From positions 1 to 64,000 of the forward strand of contig CALVEA010000003.1 of assembly GCA_944326455.1 (NCBI GenBank): 64,000 nt of DNA. Direction: 5' to 3'. A program made the translations under genes and the position numbers. The stretch's first letter is position 1; each line of letters starts with the position of its first letter. Source of the stretch: Candidatus Gastranaerophilales bacterium. Lineage in GTDB: Bacteria; Cyanobacteriota; Vampirovibrionia; Gastranaerophilales; Gastranaerophilaceae. The notes beneath the pieces are model-generated. The model was given only the letters and a program-made list of their open reading frames with translations, did no database searches and was not told the origin of the DNA. Positions 24,415-33,383 of the stretch are shown here, piece by piece.

Positions 24415-27084
24415 ATGGAAACTAAGATAAAAACAGAGGATTTACCTACGGTTTACGACCCCAAGTCTACCGAAGAAAAAATGTATAAGTTTTGGGAAGA
24501 CGGAAAATACTTCCAAGCGGATGCGCATTCTAACAAGCTTCCGTTTACAATCGTAATCCCGCCTCCGAACGTTACCGGGGTTCTTCACATGGGGCACGCT
24601 CTTGACGGAACATTACAGGATATTCTTACCCGTTATCACAGAATGAGCGGTTATGAAGCATTATGGATTCCGGGAACTGACCACGCAGGTATTGCGACTC
24701 AGGCTGTTGTAGAAAAAGAGCTCAGAAAAGAAGGGCTTAGCCGCCACGATATCGGACGGGAAGAATTCCTAAAACGCACCTGGAAATGGGCAAATGAACA
24801 TAAATCAGCTATCTTAAACCAGTTTAAAAGACTCGGCGCATCTTTTGACCTTTCAAGAGAAAGATTCACTTTTGATAAAGGCTGCTCAGAAGCTGTTAAA
24901 GAAGTTTTTGTTACTCTTTATAACAAAGGCTTAATCTACAAAGGAGCTTATATCGTAAACTGGTGCCCTCGATGCCAGAGCGCTATTTCTGATATCGAAA
25001 CCGAATACGAAACCGAACAGGGACATTTGTGGGAAATATCTTATCCTCTTGTAGGTGAGCCGGGCGCAATTATTGTTGCAACAACCAGACCTGAAACTAT
25101 GTTCGGGGATGTTGCTATTGCTGTTCACCCTTCCGATAAGAAATACTCTGAGCTTATCGGAAAAACCGTTATGATTCCGCTTTCAGGAAGAAGAATCCCT
25201 ATTATTGCGGATGAATATGTCGACAAATCTTTCGGAACAGGTGCCGTTAAAATCACTCCGGCTCACGATCCAAACGATTACGAAGTAGGCAAACGCCACA
25301 ACTTCCAGCCGATATGGGTTATTGATGAAGAAGGAAAAATGAAATCATGTGCGGAAGTTCCGCCTGATTATCAAGGGTTAGACCGTTATGAAGCACGTAA
25401 GAAAATTGTTGATATGCTAAGCTACAACAACTTCTTATTAAGAATAAAAGACCACGAACACAACGTAGGAAAGTGCCAGAGATGCAACACAACTATTGAA
25501 CCTCTCCTCTCCGAACAGTGGTTTGTAAAAATGGGACCTCTGGCTAAAGAAGCCATTGCAGCGGTTAAGGACGGAAGGATTAAATTTATCCCTGAACGCT
25601 GGGAAAAGAACTATCTGGGCTGGATGGAAAATATCCGTGACTGGTGTATTTCCCGTCAATTATGGTGGGGACATCAAATCCCGGCTTATTATCATAAAAA
25701 GACTGGAGAGATGGTTGTAGCCAAAGAAAATCCGGATCCGGAAAATTATGTACAGGATTCAGACTGCCTTGACACCTGGTTCTCATCAGGTTTGTGGCCG
25801 TTCTCAACAATGGGATTCCCGAACTCAGAAACCGATGACTTTAAAAAATTCTACCCGACTTCAGTTCTTGTAACAGGGTTTGATATTATCTTCTTCTGGG
25901 TTGCAAGAATGATTACCATGGGGCTTGAATTTACCGGCAAAGCACCGTTCTCAACCGTTTACATCCATGGTTTAATCCGTGACGAAAAAGGGCAAAAAAT
26001 GTCTAAATCAAAAGGCAACACAATAGATCCGGTTAAAATCATTGATAAATACGGCTGTGATGCTTTAAGATTCACGATGACCTCTCTCTGTACATACGGC
26101 GGTCAGGATATCAAAATTTCTGATGAGAGATTTGAATACGGAAGAAACTTCGCTAACAAGCTCTGGAACGCTTCCCGCTTCGTATTAATGAACCTTGAAG
26201 GTGTTGACAACAAACCAATTGATAAAGATAAACTCACACTTGTTGACAAATGGATACTTAACCAGCTTAATGAAACAGCCAAAACCGTTAACAAGTATAT
26301 GAAAGAGTACAGAATCGGAGAAATTGCACATACTTTGTATGATTTCTTCAGAAGCGAATACTGTGATTGGTATGTTGAAATTGCAAAAATCCAGCTTGCG
26401 GATGAAGATTTAAAACTCAACACTCAAAGAGTTTTGAGATATGTTCTCGATATGTCTTTAAGGCTCCTGCACCCGATTATGCCGCATATAACAGAACAGG
26501 TTTGGCAGGGCTTGGTCGGAACTTACGGGTTAGGCAGCGATGTTGATATGCCAAGCGCGCTTGTTATAGCTAAATATCCTGCATACAGCGATTCTTTGAG
26601 CTACCCGAAAGAAGCTGAGGAAATGAAACTTGTGTTTGAAACAATATCTTCTCTAAGAAATGTCAGACAAAGCTTTAATATACCGGCTTCCGCCACGGTT
26701 GATGTTGAAATAAGAGCAGAAGGCAAAGAAAAAGATATTTTCGGAGAAATAGAAGCCTATATCCACAGACTCGCAAGAGTTAATAAAATTACTTATGCTG
26801 ATATGAACGCCTCTGTACCTCCGAAATCTGCAACTGCCGTTGTTTCAGCTTCTAAATTAATCGTTCCGCTCGCAGACTTGATTGATTTGGATTCAGAAAT
26901 CAAGCGCCAGGAAAAGAAACTTGAAAAACTCCTGAATGAAAAGAATTCACTCCTCGGCAGAATGAAAAACGAAAAATTTGTCGCTAATGCACCAAAAGAA
27001 CTCGTTGAACAAACTAATGCCAGAATTGAAGAAATTTCTGTTCAGGAAAAAACTATCAAGGATTTGATTACATCTTTGAAATAG
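24415..27084 (+). CDS. valS: Valine--tRNA ligase
   Basis: The 889-residue class I synthetase charges tRNA-Val and edits misactivated threonine. The HIGH-type motif is in PPPNVTGVLHMGHALDG near residue 50 and the KMSKS motif in GQKMSKSKGNTIDP near residue 530. The editing (CP1) domain lies between (TTRPETMFGDVAIAVHP). A C-terminal coiled coil (LDSEIKRQEKKLEKLLNEKNSL region, last 70 residues) is the tRNA-binding arm typical of ValRS and absent from IleRS. A GAGAGGAT Shine-Dalgarno precedes the ATG and a strong two-way terminator follows. Confidence 0.99.
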   Translation: METKIKTEDLPTVYDPKSTEEKMYKFWEDGKYFQADAHSNKLPFTIVIPPPNVTGVLHMGHALDGTLQDILTRYHRMSGYEALWIPGTDHAGIATQAVVEKELRKEGLSRHDIGREEFLKRTWKWANEHKSAILNQFKRLGASFDLSRERFTFDKGCSEAVKEVFVTLYNKGLIYKGAYIVNWCPRCQSAISDIETEYETEQGHLWEISYPLVGEPGAIIVATTRPETMFGDVAIAVHPSDKKYSELIGKTVMIPLSGRRIPIIADEYVDKSFGTGAVKITPAHDPNDYEVGKRHNFQPIWVIDEEGKMKSCAEVPPDYQGLDRYEARKKIVDMLSYNNFLLRIKDHEHNVGKCQRCNTTIEPLLSEQWFVKMGPLAKEAIAAVKDGRIKFIPERWEKNYLGWMENIRDWCISRQLWWGHQIPAYYHKKTGEMVVAKENPDPENYVQDSDCLDTWFSSGLWPFSTMGFPNSETDDFKKFYPTSVLVTGFDIIFFWVARMITMGLEFTGKAPFSTVYIHGLIRDEKGQKMSKSKGNTIDPVKIIDKYGCDALRFTMTSLCTYGGQDIKISDERFEYGRNFANKLWNASRFVLMNLEGVDNKPIDKDKLTLVDKWILNQLNETAKTVNKYMKEYRIGEIAHTLYDFFRSEYCDWYVEIAKIQLADEDLKLNTQRVLRYVLDMSLRLLHPIMPHITEQVWQGLVGTYGLGSDVDMPSALVIAKYPAYSDSLSYPKEAEEMKLVFETISSLRNVRQSFNIPASATVDVEIRAEGKEKDIFGEIEAYIHRLARVNKITYADMNASVPPKSATAVVSASKLIVPLADLIDLDSEIKRQEKKLEKLLNEKNSLLGRMKNEKFVANAPKELVEQTNARIEEISVQEKTIKDLITSLK

Positions 27085-27097
27085 TTTTTAGGATTTA

Positions 27098-27142
27098 CAA
27101 TAAGGGGCGGGATTTGCTAAAGCAAATCCCGCCCCTTATTGT
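27098..27142. terminator. Bidirectional terminator between valS and the P-loop gene
   Basis: ACAATAAGGGGCGGGATTTGCT pairs perfectly with its complement across a 2-4-nt loop, with AT-rich flanks on both sides. It ends the two convergent genes. Confidence 0.88.
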
Positions 27143-27169
27143 TCAAATTACTACCCATCTTCCTCTGCT

Positions 27170-27850
27170 CTACCAGAGAGCTTTCGGCATCATTCTATCA
27201 TATATCCATATATCTGTGCCGTCATATTTATCAGAAAACTCTTTTTCTAAACGTTTATCAACTCCTATCGCTATTATAGGCAAGTTAACTTCTTCTGCAG
27301 CCTCTTTTAATTTTTCATATCCTTTTATAATATCAATTGATGTTGTCTCGTCACCAAGATGGGTATTAGAGATGATTCCGGAAAATTTCTTCCAGTCTCT
27401 TTTTACCTCTCCTGCTGCGAATTCAAGATATTCAAGAATACTTTCTTTGTCTGAAGTTTCAAATTTTGCAGTATTAATAACAATATAGATTTTTAAGTTT
27501 CTTTCCTTTTCTATACCTGTAATAATATCAAGGATATCAAGACCGCCCGCTCCATATCCGACATCAATAACTATATTTCCCTCTTGAGAAAGACAATTTA
27601 ACTGTGCAGGAGTAATATAACTTGCGGCTTCTCCAAGTCCGAAACTATCCGGCTGGGTTATTACTTTTACCCCTCTTTTTTCAAGCTCTCCGGCTATCGG
27701 ACGCAATGTATATGCAGGCTCGACAGTATCCAAATCCACCAGTGTAATACCCTCTCCCGCCCTTGAAAACTGCAATGCTCTGTTTAAAGCGGTTTCAGAT
27801 TTACCGCTTGCATAAGCTCCCGTATAAACTTCTACAAATCTGTCGTTCAT
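27170..27850 (-). CDS. P-loop ATPase of unknown role
   Basis: The 226-residue protein has a Walker A motif GAYASGKSE (residues 11-19) and a Walker B-like NIVIDVGYG, with TLVDLDTVEPAY between them. This is the layout of SIMIBI-class NTPases such as the MinD/CooC group, though I cannot name the family. No membrane segment. I set the start at the ATG at 27850, exactly 6 bases after an extended TGG-TATAAT; a longer reading from 27910 would run through the promoter and is not credible. Monocistronic between two terminators. Confidence 0.75.
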   Translation of the reverse strand: MNDRFVEVYTGAYASGKSETALNRALQFSRAGEGITLVDLDTVEPAYTLRPIAGELEKRGVKVITQPDSFGLGEAASYITPAQLNCLSQEGNIVIDVGYGAGGLDILDIITGIEKERNLKIYIVINTAKFETSDKESILEYLEFAAGEVKRDWKKFSGIISNTHLGDETTSIDIIKGYEKLKEAAEEVNLPIIAIGVDKRLEKEFSDKYDGTDIWIYDRMMPKALW

Positions 27851-27856
27851 AACCCG

Positions 27857-27865
27857 ATTATACCA
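27857..27865 (-). promoter_or_regulatory. Extended -10 box six bases before an ATG
   Basis: The minus strand reads TGG-TATAAT-CGGGTT-ATG. The predicted transcription start coincides with the start codon at 27850, and no Shine-Dalgarno is present. Confidence 0.7.
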
Positions 27866-27888
27866 AAAATTCCGAAAGGAATAAATAA

Positions 27889-27922
27889 GCCGGCGGGGTT
27901 TTGCAAGCAAAACCCCGCCGGC
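27889..27922 (-). terminator. Terminator after rpsA
   Basis: GCCGGCGGGGTTTTG pairs with CAAAACCCCGCCGGC around a short loop. On the minus strand it is followed by TTATTTATT. It lies 16 bases after the rpsA stop. Confidence 0.88.
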
Positions 27923-27938
27923 ACTATTTTACAATATC

Positions 27939-28994
27939 TTATTTTTGAATATCTTTAACAGATAAAGCTATTCTGTGTTCTTTCGGTGTGAATTTTTTGA
28001 TTAATACATCAACTTCTGAACCGACTTTGAACATGTTGAACGGATTAACATTCTCGTCAGACATTTCAGAAACAGGAAGAAGTGCTTCTACTCCAGGGAA
28101 TATGTTAATAAATGCACCAAAAGTAGTTACTTTATTTACAGTTCCTTTAACAATCTGTCCTTCTTCAAACTGACCTTCAATTTGCTGCCAAGGATTTTCG
28201 CCCATTCTCTTGAGAGACAGAGAAATTCTCTTAAGTTCGTTATCAATTTTAATAATTTTCACTTCAATAGTATCACCAAGAGTTAAAACATCAGAAGGAT
28301 GTTTGATTCTCTGCCAAGAAATTTCAGAAATCGGAAGAAGTCCGTCAATACCGTTAATATCAACGAATGCGCCAAAATCTGTAATTCTTACTACATTACC
28401 TGATACAACCTGACCTTCTTCAAGAGATGAAAGTACATTGTCTACAACTTGATCTCTCTGTTCAGCAACTGCCTGTCTTTGAGAAAGGATAAGTTTGTTT
28501 TTCTTAGGATCTGCTTCAAGAACCTTAACTTCAATTTTCTGGTCAACAAGACCTTCAAACGGAGTACCTGTTCTTAATTGAGATGACGGAATAAATCCTT
28601 TTAAGTCTGCAACATCAACAAGAACACCGCCTTTAACAGTTGAAACAACTTTTGCAAGGATTGTATCACCCTGTATCTTAGCATCGTTGAGCTGTGCCCA
28701 AGCCTGAGCAAACGCAATTCTCTTAAGAGATAGTTGCATAGGATCATCATTGTTTTCTTCCTTAAGCACATAAAATTCTCTTGTGTCGCCAATCTCAAGG
28801 TTTTCAATATCGCTTGAAAGTTCTTTGTTTGATAAAAATGCTTCCATTTTAGCACCTTTAACACTTACAAGATAACCTTCTGATTCTTTTTTAATAACGG
28901 TGCCTTCTACGATATCAGCTACACTATTTGATTTAGCAAAGCTTTCTTCAAGTAATAATTCAAACTCATCACGAGTTTTTTCTGCTGTTGTCAT
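27939..28994 (-). CDS. rpsA: 30S ribosomal protein S1-like, four S1 domains
   Basis: The 351-residue protein has four S1/OB repeats: about residues 26-94, 108-175, 192-262 (VVSGNVVRITDFGAFVDING) and 278-348 (IVKGTVNKVTTFGAFINIFP). S1 brings mRNA to the 30S subunit. Enterobacterial S1 has six repeats, whereas this shorter form resembles those of Cyanobacteria and Firmicutes. The ATG follows the ispH stop by a single base, with a GGAGGA ribosome site inside the ispH end, so the two are one transcript. A terminator follows. Because S1 matters for Shine-Dalgarno-poor messages, a short S1 is relevant to the leaderless genes found here. Confidence 0.93.
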   Translation of the reverse strand: MTTAEKTRDEFELLLEESFAKSNSVADIVEGTVIKKESEGYLVSVKGAKMEAFLSNKELSSDIENLEIGDTREFYVLKEENNDDPMQLSLKRIAFAQAWAQLNDAKIQGDTILAKVVSTVKGGVLVDVADLKGFIPSSQLRTGTPFEGLVDQKIEVKVLEADPKKNKLILSQRQAVAEQRDQVVDNVLSSLEEGQVVSGNVVRITDFGAFVDINGIDGLLPISEISWQRIKHPSDVLTLGDTIEVKIIKIDNELKRISLSLKRMGENPWQQIEGQFEEGQIVKGTVNKVTTFGAFINIFPGVEALLPVSEMSDENVNPFNMFKVGSEVDVLIKKFTPKEHRIALSVKDIQK

Positions 28995-28995
28995 A

Positions 28996-29868
28996 TTATA
29001 TTCCTCCTTTAATTGTTTCTATGACTTTATCTATAATATCTTGCGGAGTTGAAGCTCCGGCTGTAATACCTATATTTTTTGCATTATTGAATAAATTTCT
29101 ATATTCCTTAAGTTCTGTATCATTCTCAATATGAATAGTTGTTGTAAAATCTTTCAAAATTTCTGCAAGGTGAGTTGTATTTGCACTCTTTTTAGAGCCC
29201 ACAACCACCATTAAATCACTTTCACGTGCAAGCTCTTTTGCTTCTTTTTGCCGCATTGAAGTTGATTGACAGATAGTATTATAAATCAAAACCTCTTTTG
29301 CAATCGTATTTAAATAATTAACCACACAATTAAGCGAAGAAACCATTTGAGTTGTCTGAACTACTACGCCAACCTTCTTATGCGATTTTATAGACGCTTC
29401 ATATTTTTCTAACTCGTCTATTGTAGTCGCAACAACAACATTTTTTGAATACAAATCCGCATTAGCTTTAATCGCCATAACTTCCGGATGGTTTGGTTTA
29501 CCTACAATTACAACAAAGTAATCATTTTGAGCAAGCTCAATTGCCCTTTGTTGAACTTTCTTCACATCAGGACAAGTCAAATCCACAACCTCAAAACCCG
29601 CTTTTTTGATTCGGTCAAAAACTTCCGGAGATTCTCCGTGACTCCTGATAATGCATATACCATCACCTTTCGCCGGAATTTCGTATATGGTTTTTATCCC
29701 TAAATTCTCCAGCTCATTGATAACATCCGTATTATGAATGAGTTCTCCTAAAATATAGATATTTTTGCCCGGATTTTCTTTTTTTAACTTCTTAGCTGTT
29801 TCTACGGCTCTTTTAACTCCGTAACAAAACCCTGCAAATTTGGCTAGTTTAATATTTTGATTATCCAA
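28996..29868 (-). CDS. ispH: 4-hydroxy-3-methylbut-2-enyl diphosphate reductase
   Basis: The 290-residue last enzyme of the MEP pathway makes IPP and DMAPP using a [4Fe-4S] cluster. Cluster cysteines lie in AGFCYGVKRA (residues 10-20), VDLTCPDVKK and YNTICQSTS; HNTDV, RSHGESP and the active-site Glu region VVQTTQM are also present. The start is a TTG at 29868, giving the normal MDNQNIKLAKFAGFCYGV reading; no ATG fits. It sits one base ahead of rpsA. In clostridia these two are fused in one polypeptide, so here they appear as separate but coupled genes. Confidence 0.95.
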   Translation of the reverse strand: MDNQNIKLAKFAGFCYGVKRAVETAKKLKKENPGKNIYILGELIHNTDVINELENLGIKTIYEIPAKGDGICIIRSHGESPEVFDRIKKAGFEVVDLTCPDVKKVQQRAIELAQNDYFVVIVGKPNHPEVMAIKANADLYSKNVVVATTIDELEKYEASIKSHKKVGVVVQTTQMVSSLNCVVNYLNTIAKEVLIYNTICQSTSMRQKEAKELARESDLMVVVGSKKSANTTHLAEILKDFTTTIHIENDTELKEYRNLFNNAKNIGITAGASTPQDIIDKVIETIKGGI

Positions 29869-29950
29869 AAATTATCAAATCACTTTCTTAAGTGGACTAG
29901 AGGAAAACCTCCGTACCAATATTAAAACTAAAACAAAATAAAAAGTAAAG

Positions 29951-30694
29951 TTAAAAATGTCTTTGTTTAGGGTCAAGGAGCATATCCGCCAATTTATCCG
30001 CTCCCGCAAAGGTTCTCCGTCTGAGTTTTTGAGAAGCAAGTTCCTTATTATACTCCACAAATCTGTGCTCAAAAAGGCATTCTCCGTTTTGAAGAGTCAT
30101 AATAAGATAACAGGATTTCGGCTCCGGTGTAAATGGTCGTCCGATACTGCCGGCATTTACTACAGTCTTTTTATTGTTTGTTTGGAATCCGCAAGGCAGG
30201 TGAGTATGTCCGCACAGAACCACATCCGCATCGGTATTCTCAACCATTTTTTCAACTTCTTCTAACGGAGTATCCGGAAGAATATCCTCGTTATTTCTTC
30301 TTGGAGAACCGTGCACCAGAAGAATTTTAACCCCGCATTCTTCCAGTTCAAGCTGAGGCGGAAGATTTTTTAAGAAACTCCTTTGTTCGGAATTTATACC
30401 GGAAGCATCGTCTTTTAAAGCTTCCGCCATGACAGGAGCTAAAGGTTTGAGTTTATCATAGCTTGATTCGGAATAATCAGCTATCATTAAGTCTGTATTG
30501 CCTTGAATCATCCTATAATCAGGACTGTCCAGTTTAGAGCTAAAATAATCAATAGCAGTGTAAGGCTCAGGACCTGCCATGGCATAATCTCCCAAAACAA
30601 AGATTTTATCACACTTCTGCATTTGTATATCCTTCATTACTGCATCAAGAGCTTCCATGTTTCCATGAATATCAGAAATCACTGCTATTTTCAT
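29951..30694 (-). CDS. Calcineurin-like metallophosphoesterase
   Basis: The 247-residue protein has the five metallophosphoesterase motifs: DIHGN (residues 8-12), GDYAMAGP, GNTD, HGSPRR and GHTHLP. It probably binds two metal ions and cleaves a phosphodiester or phosphomonoester; YfcE-like (MJ0936) members act on small phosphodiesters. The start has a GAGGAG ribosome site. It reads away from ispG, which starts 42 bases off on the other strand, and toward ispH, about 80 bases downstream, so it may share the ispH-rpsA transcript. Confidence 0.9.
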   Translation of the reverse strand: MKIAVISDIHGNMEALDAVMKDIQMQKCDKIFVLGDYAMAGPEPYTAIDYFSSKLDSPDYRMIQGNTDLMIADYSESSYDKLKPLAPVMAEALKDDASGINSEQRSFLKNLPPQLELEECGVKILLVHGSPRRNNEDILPDTPLEEVEKMVENTDADVVLCGHTHLPCGFQTNNKKTVVNAGSIGRPFTPEPKSCYLIMTLQNGECLFEHRFVEYNKELASQKLRRRTFAGADKLADMLLDPKQRHF

Positions 30695-30724
30695 ATTATC
30701 TCTCCTCTAAAATTTTTTTAGTAG

Positions 30725-30730
30725 TAAAAT
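30725..30730 (+). promoter_or_regulatory. -10-like box six bases before the ispG ATG
   Basis: TAAAAT (30725-30730) is followed by six bases and the ispG ATG. No Shine-Dalgarno is seen and no good -35 lies upstream, so this is the weakest of the leaderless cases. Confidence 0.45.
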
Positions 30731-30736
30731 AATTTT

Positions 30737-31801
30737 ATGATAAACAGAAGAAAATCAAAACAAATTTCTATAGGTAAGGTAAAAGTAGGGGGAGACGCTC
30801 CGATAAGTGTCCAGTCTATGTGCAACACTGACACAAGAGATGTCAAAGCAACCCTGAATCAGATTAATGAACTGGCTGCTGCCGGATGCGAAATTGTTCG
30901 TCTTGCAGTTCTTAATAAAGATGCAGCTGCCGCAATTAAGGACATTGTTAAAAAATCTCAGGTTCCTCTTGTTGCTGATATTCACTTTGATTACAGATTG
31001 GCAATACAGTGTGTCGAAAACGGAATACACGCTCTCAGAATCAATCCCGGAAATATCGGCAAAAAAGAACATACTCAAAAAGTTGTGGAAGCTGCGAAAT
31101 CTCATAATGTACCGATAAGGATAGGTATAAATGCCGGTTCTTTGGAAAAAGAGTTTGCAGAACTTGATATTCCGCTTGAAGATAAAATGATTAAAAGCGC
31201 AATGAGGCATATAGAGATTTTAGAAGATTTAAATTTTTATGATATTAAATTGTCCCTAAAATCTTCTGATGTTTTAACCACAATTGAGGCATACAGAAAA
31301 GTTTCAACAATGATTGATTATCCGCTTCATTTAGGGGTAACAGAAGCCGGTACTTTAAAGACAGGTCTAATAAAGTCCTCGGTAGGCTTGGGAACTCTTT
31401 TGAGCGAAGGAATCGGCGACACAATAAGAGTTTCTCTCACAGAAAATCCTGTAGAAGAAGTCGAAGCAGGTTTTGGAATCCTAAAAGCTTTAAATTTGAG
31501 AAAGAAAGGAATAAACTTTATCTCCTGCCCGACTTGCGGAAGAACTCAGATAGACTTAATAGGACTTGCCAAAAAGGTTGAGGATAAATTTAAAAATCTG
31601 GACTTGCCTATAACAATAGCAGTTATGGGCTGCCCGGTTAACGGTCCGGGAGAAGCTAGGCATGCAGATTTTGGTATTGCCGGAGCTATAGGAGAAGGTT
31701 ATATTTTCAAAAAAGGCGAGATAATTGCAAGGGTTCCGGAAGCGGACTTGATTAATTATTTAGAAAATATTATAATGGAATCATACAGTGAAGTTAAGTA
31801 A
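30737..31801 (+). CDS. ispG: 4-hydroxy-3-methylbut-2-en-1-yl diphosphate synthase
   Basis: The 354-residue IspG converts ME-cPP to HMBPP in the MEP pathway; IspH at 28996 catalyses the next step. The TIM-barrel half has GGDAPISVQSMCNTDTRDV and VADIHFDYRLAI; the cluster-binding half has FISCPTCGRTQIDL and VMGCPVNGPGEARHADFG with the cluster cysteines. Length fits the short bacterial form. ispG and ispH are divergent here, about 0.9 kb apart. It appears to start translation at or near the mRNA 5' end. Confidence 0.97.
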   Translation: MINRRKSKQISIGKVKVGGDAPISVQSMCNTDTRDVKATLNQINELAAAGCEIVRLAVLNKDAAAAIKDIVKKSQVPLVADIHFDYRLAIQCVENGIHALRINPGNIGKKEHTQKVVEAAKSHNVPIRIGINAGSLEKEFAELDIPLEDKMIKSAMRHIEILEDLNFYDIKLSLKSSDVLTTIEAYRKVSTMIDYPLHLGVTEAGTLKTGLIKSSVGLGTLLSEGIGDTIRVSLTENPVEEVEAGFGILKALNLRKKGINFISCPTCGRTQIDLIGLAKKVEDKFKNLDLPITIAVMGCPVNGPGEARHADFGIAGAIGEGYIFKKGEIIARVPEADLINYLENIIMESYSEVK

Positions 31802-31812
31802 GTTAAATAAGA

Positions 31813-32136
31813 ATGGGTGCTATGAGAAGAAATTTATTATTTAGTTTGGCATTAGTTGCCTTTTTATCAGGTTCAGCAATAGCTGCTGTTACCCCTGATC
31901 AAGTTACAGATCCTGAATACATGATAAACAACGGTTATTCACAATTATCCGCTGAAGATGTATTTATGCTAAAAAACAGAGTAGAAGGAAAACCGATTGA
32001 ACCTCTTTATGAGAAAAATCAGAATAAATTTGTAAGAGCTTGCAAAAAGTTCTATGCATATCTTGATCCTTTGGTTGATGAACCGGACAGACTTCACCAT
32101 GACATTAATCCGTCTCCTTCAATCTCAGATTTATAA
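31813..32136 (+). CDS. Small exported protein of unknown function
   Basis: The 107-residue product has a signal peptide (RRNLLFSLALVAFLSGSAIA) and a short mature part with VTPDQVTDPEYMINNGYSQL and EDVFMLKNRVEGKP. It may be a periplasmic protein; I know no family. A second ATG at 31822 begins the signal peptide directly and may be the true start. It follows ispG by 11 bases and is followed by a strong terminator, so it is the last gene of that unit. Confidence 0.7.
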   Translation: MGAMRRNLLFSLALVAFLSGSAIAAVTPDQVTDPEYMINNGYSQLSAEDVFMLKNRVEGKPIEPLYEKNQNKFVRACKKFYAYLDPLVDEPDRLHHDINPSPSISDL

Positions 32137-32147
32137 TTATAGATTTA

Positions 32148-32182
32148 CAATGGCGCCGGCTATCAGCCGGCGCCATTGTTGT
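32148..32182 (+). terminator. Terminator of the ispG unit
   Basis: ACAATGGCGCCGGC pairs with GCCGGCGCCATTGT around a 5-nt loop, followed by TTGT. The downstream edge overlaps the -35 box of the aroC promoter. Confidence 0.85.
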
Positions 32183-32207
32183 ATAAAATTTTTTTATTTT
32201 ATATAAT
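32179..32207 (+). promoter_or_regulatory. aroC promoter, apparently leaderless
   Basis: TTGTAT (32179-32184), a 17-base spacer and TATAAT (32202-32207) precede the aroC ATG by exactly six bases. No Shine-Dalgarno is present. Confidence 0.7.
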
Positions 32208-32213
32208 ATTGTT

Positions 32214-33383
32214 ATGGTAATGAAAAGATTTAGATTTTTAACATCAGGGGAGAGCCATGGCAAATGTTTAAATGCCATTATTGAAGGTGTACCTGCCGGA
32301 ATACGTATTAAAGCTGATATTATAAATGAAGATTTGGAACGTCGTCAAATAGGTTACGGTCGAGGCGGCAGAATGCAAATTGAAAAAGACAAGGTGGAAA
32401 TAAAATCCGGTGTTCGGTTCGGTAAAACAACAGGAGCTCCAATTTGTCTTGAAATTAAAAATAACGATTATATTAACTGGCAAGATGTTATGGCTGTAGA
32501 AGGATATGATTATCCGACAGAAGAAATGCTTCAAAAAATTGAAGAGAAATCTTTCACCAAAGCTCGCCCCGGACATGCAGATTACGCTGGAGCTAAAAAA
32601 TATAATCTTCAAGATTTAAGAGATGTCCTTGAGCGTTCCAGCGCAAGAAAGACCGCTATTGAAGTAGCTGTCGGCTCAGTTGCAAAACAAATTTTAAAAG
32701 CCTTTGGTATAACCGGCTTTTCTCATGTTATTCAAATAGGAAAAGTAAAGCTGGATTTTTATCCTAAAACATATACACTCTTAAAAGAAATGGCTGAAAA
32801 GTCAAATGTTAGATGTGCCGATGAGCTGACATCAGACAGAATGTGCAATGCAATTGATGAAGCAGCGCAAGAAGGCGATACATTGGGCGGAAAATTTGAA
32901 GTCATTTTTGGGAATCTTCCTGTAGGTCTGGGTTCATACACTCATTGGGATATGGCATTAGACGGAAGATTAGCGCAAGCCGTAATGAGCATACCGGGAG
33001 TTAAAGCCGTGGAAGTGGGCGCTGGTGTGGAAGCTGCATCTTTACCCGGTTCCCAGATGCATGATGAGATTTTTATCAAGAATAAGGAAATTTATCGTAA
33101 AACCAATAATGCAGGAGGAATTGAGGGGGGAATGACAAACGGCGAATCCATAGTTATCAGAGGAACTATGAAGCCGATTCCGACAATGAAAAAATCTCTG
33201 GCAACCGTTGATTTAAAAAACATGCAGCCTGCAAATGCTCACTTTGAGAGATCTGATGTTTGTGCAGTACCGTCGTGTTCAGTTGTTGCAGAAGCAAGAG
33301 TTGCTATAATTCTTGCAGACGAATTTTTATCCAAAATAGGCGGAGATAATTTAGCTGAAATGAAGGCTCACTATGAATCCTAA
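32214..33383 (+). CDS. aroC: Chorismate synthase
   Basis: The 389-residue FMN-dependent enzyme makes chorismate, the branch point for aromatic amino acids and folate. Signatures are LTSGESHGKCLNAIIEGVPAG, then RRQIGYGRGGRMQIE and the C-terminal NNAGGIEGGMTNGESIVIRG with MKPIPT. Length is typical. It heads an operon: aroK starts 11 bases before its end, and aroB overlaps aroK by 32. The start is taken at 32214, six bases after TATAAT; a second ATG two codons later is possible. Confidence 0.98.
   Translation: MVMKRFRFLTSGESHGKCLNAIIEGVPAGIRIKADIINEDLERRQIGYGRGGRMQIEKDKVEIKSGVRFGKTTGAPICLEIKNNDYINWQDVMAVEGYDYPTEEMLQKIEEKSFTKARPGHADYAGAKKYNLQDLRDVLERSSARKTAIEVAVGSVAKQILKAFGITGFSHVIQIGKVKLDFYPKTYTLLKEMAEKSNVRCADELTSDRMCNAIDEAAQEGDTLGGKFEVIFGNLPVGLGSYTHWDMALDGRLAQAVMSIPGVKAVEVGAGVEAASLPGSQMHDEIFIKNKEIYRKTNNAGGIEGGMTNGESIVIRGTMKPIPTMKKSLATVDLKNMQPANAHFERSDVCAVPSCSVVAEARVAIILADEFLSKIGGDNLAEMKAHYES

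Noticed and set aside
27851..27910. Longer N-terminus for the P-loop ATPase
   Set aside because: The added codons span a TGG-TATAAT promoter and part of the rpsA terminator; the ATG at 27850 precedes the Walker A motif at normal distance.
29875..30072. 65-residue minus-strand frame at the end of the metallophosphoesterase gene
   Set aside because: It overlaps the phosphoesterase C-terminus in another frame, lacks a ribosome site, and its product is not protein-like.
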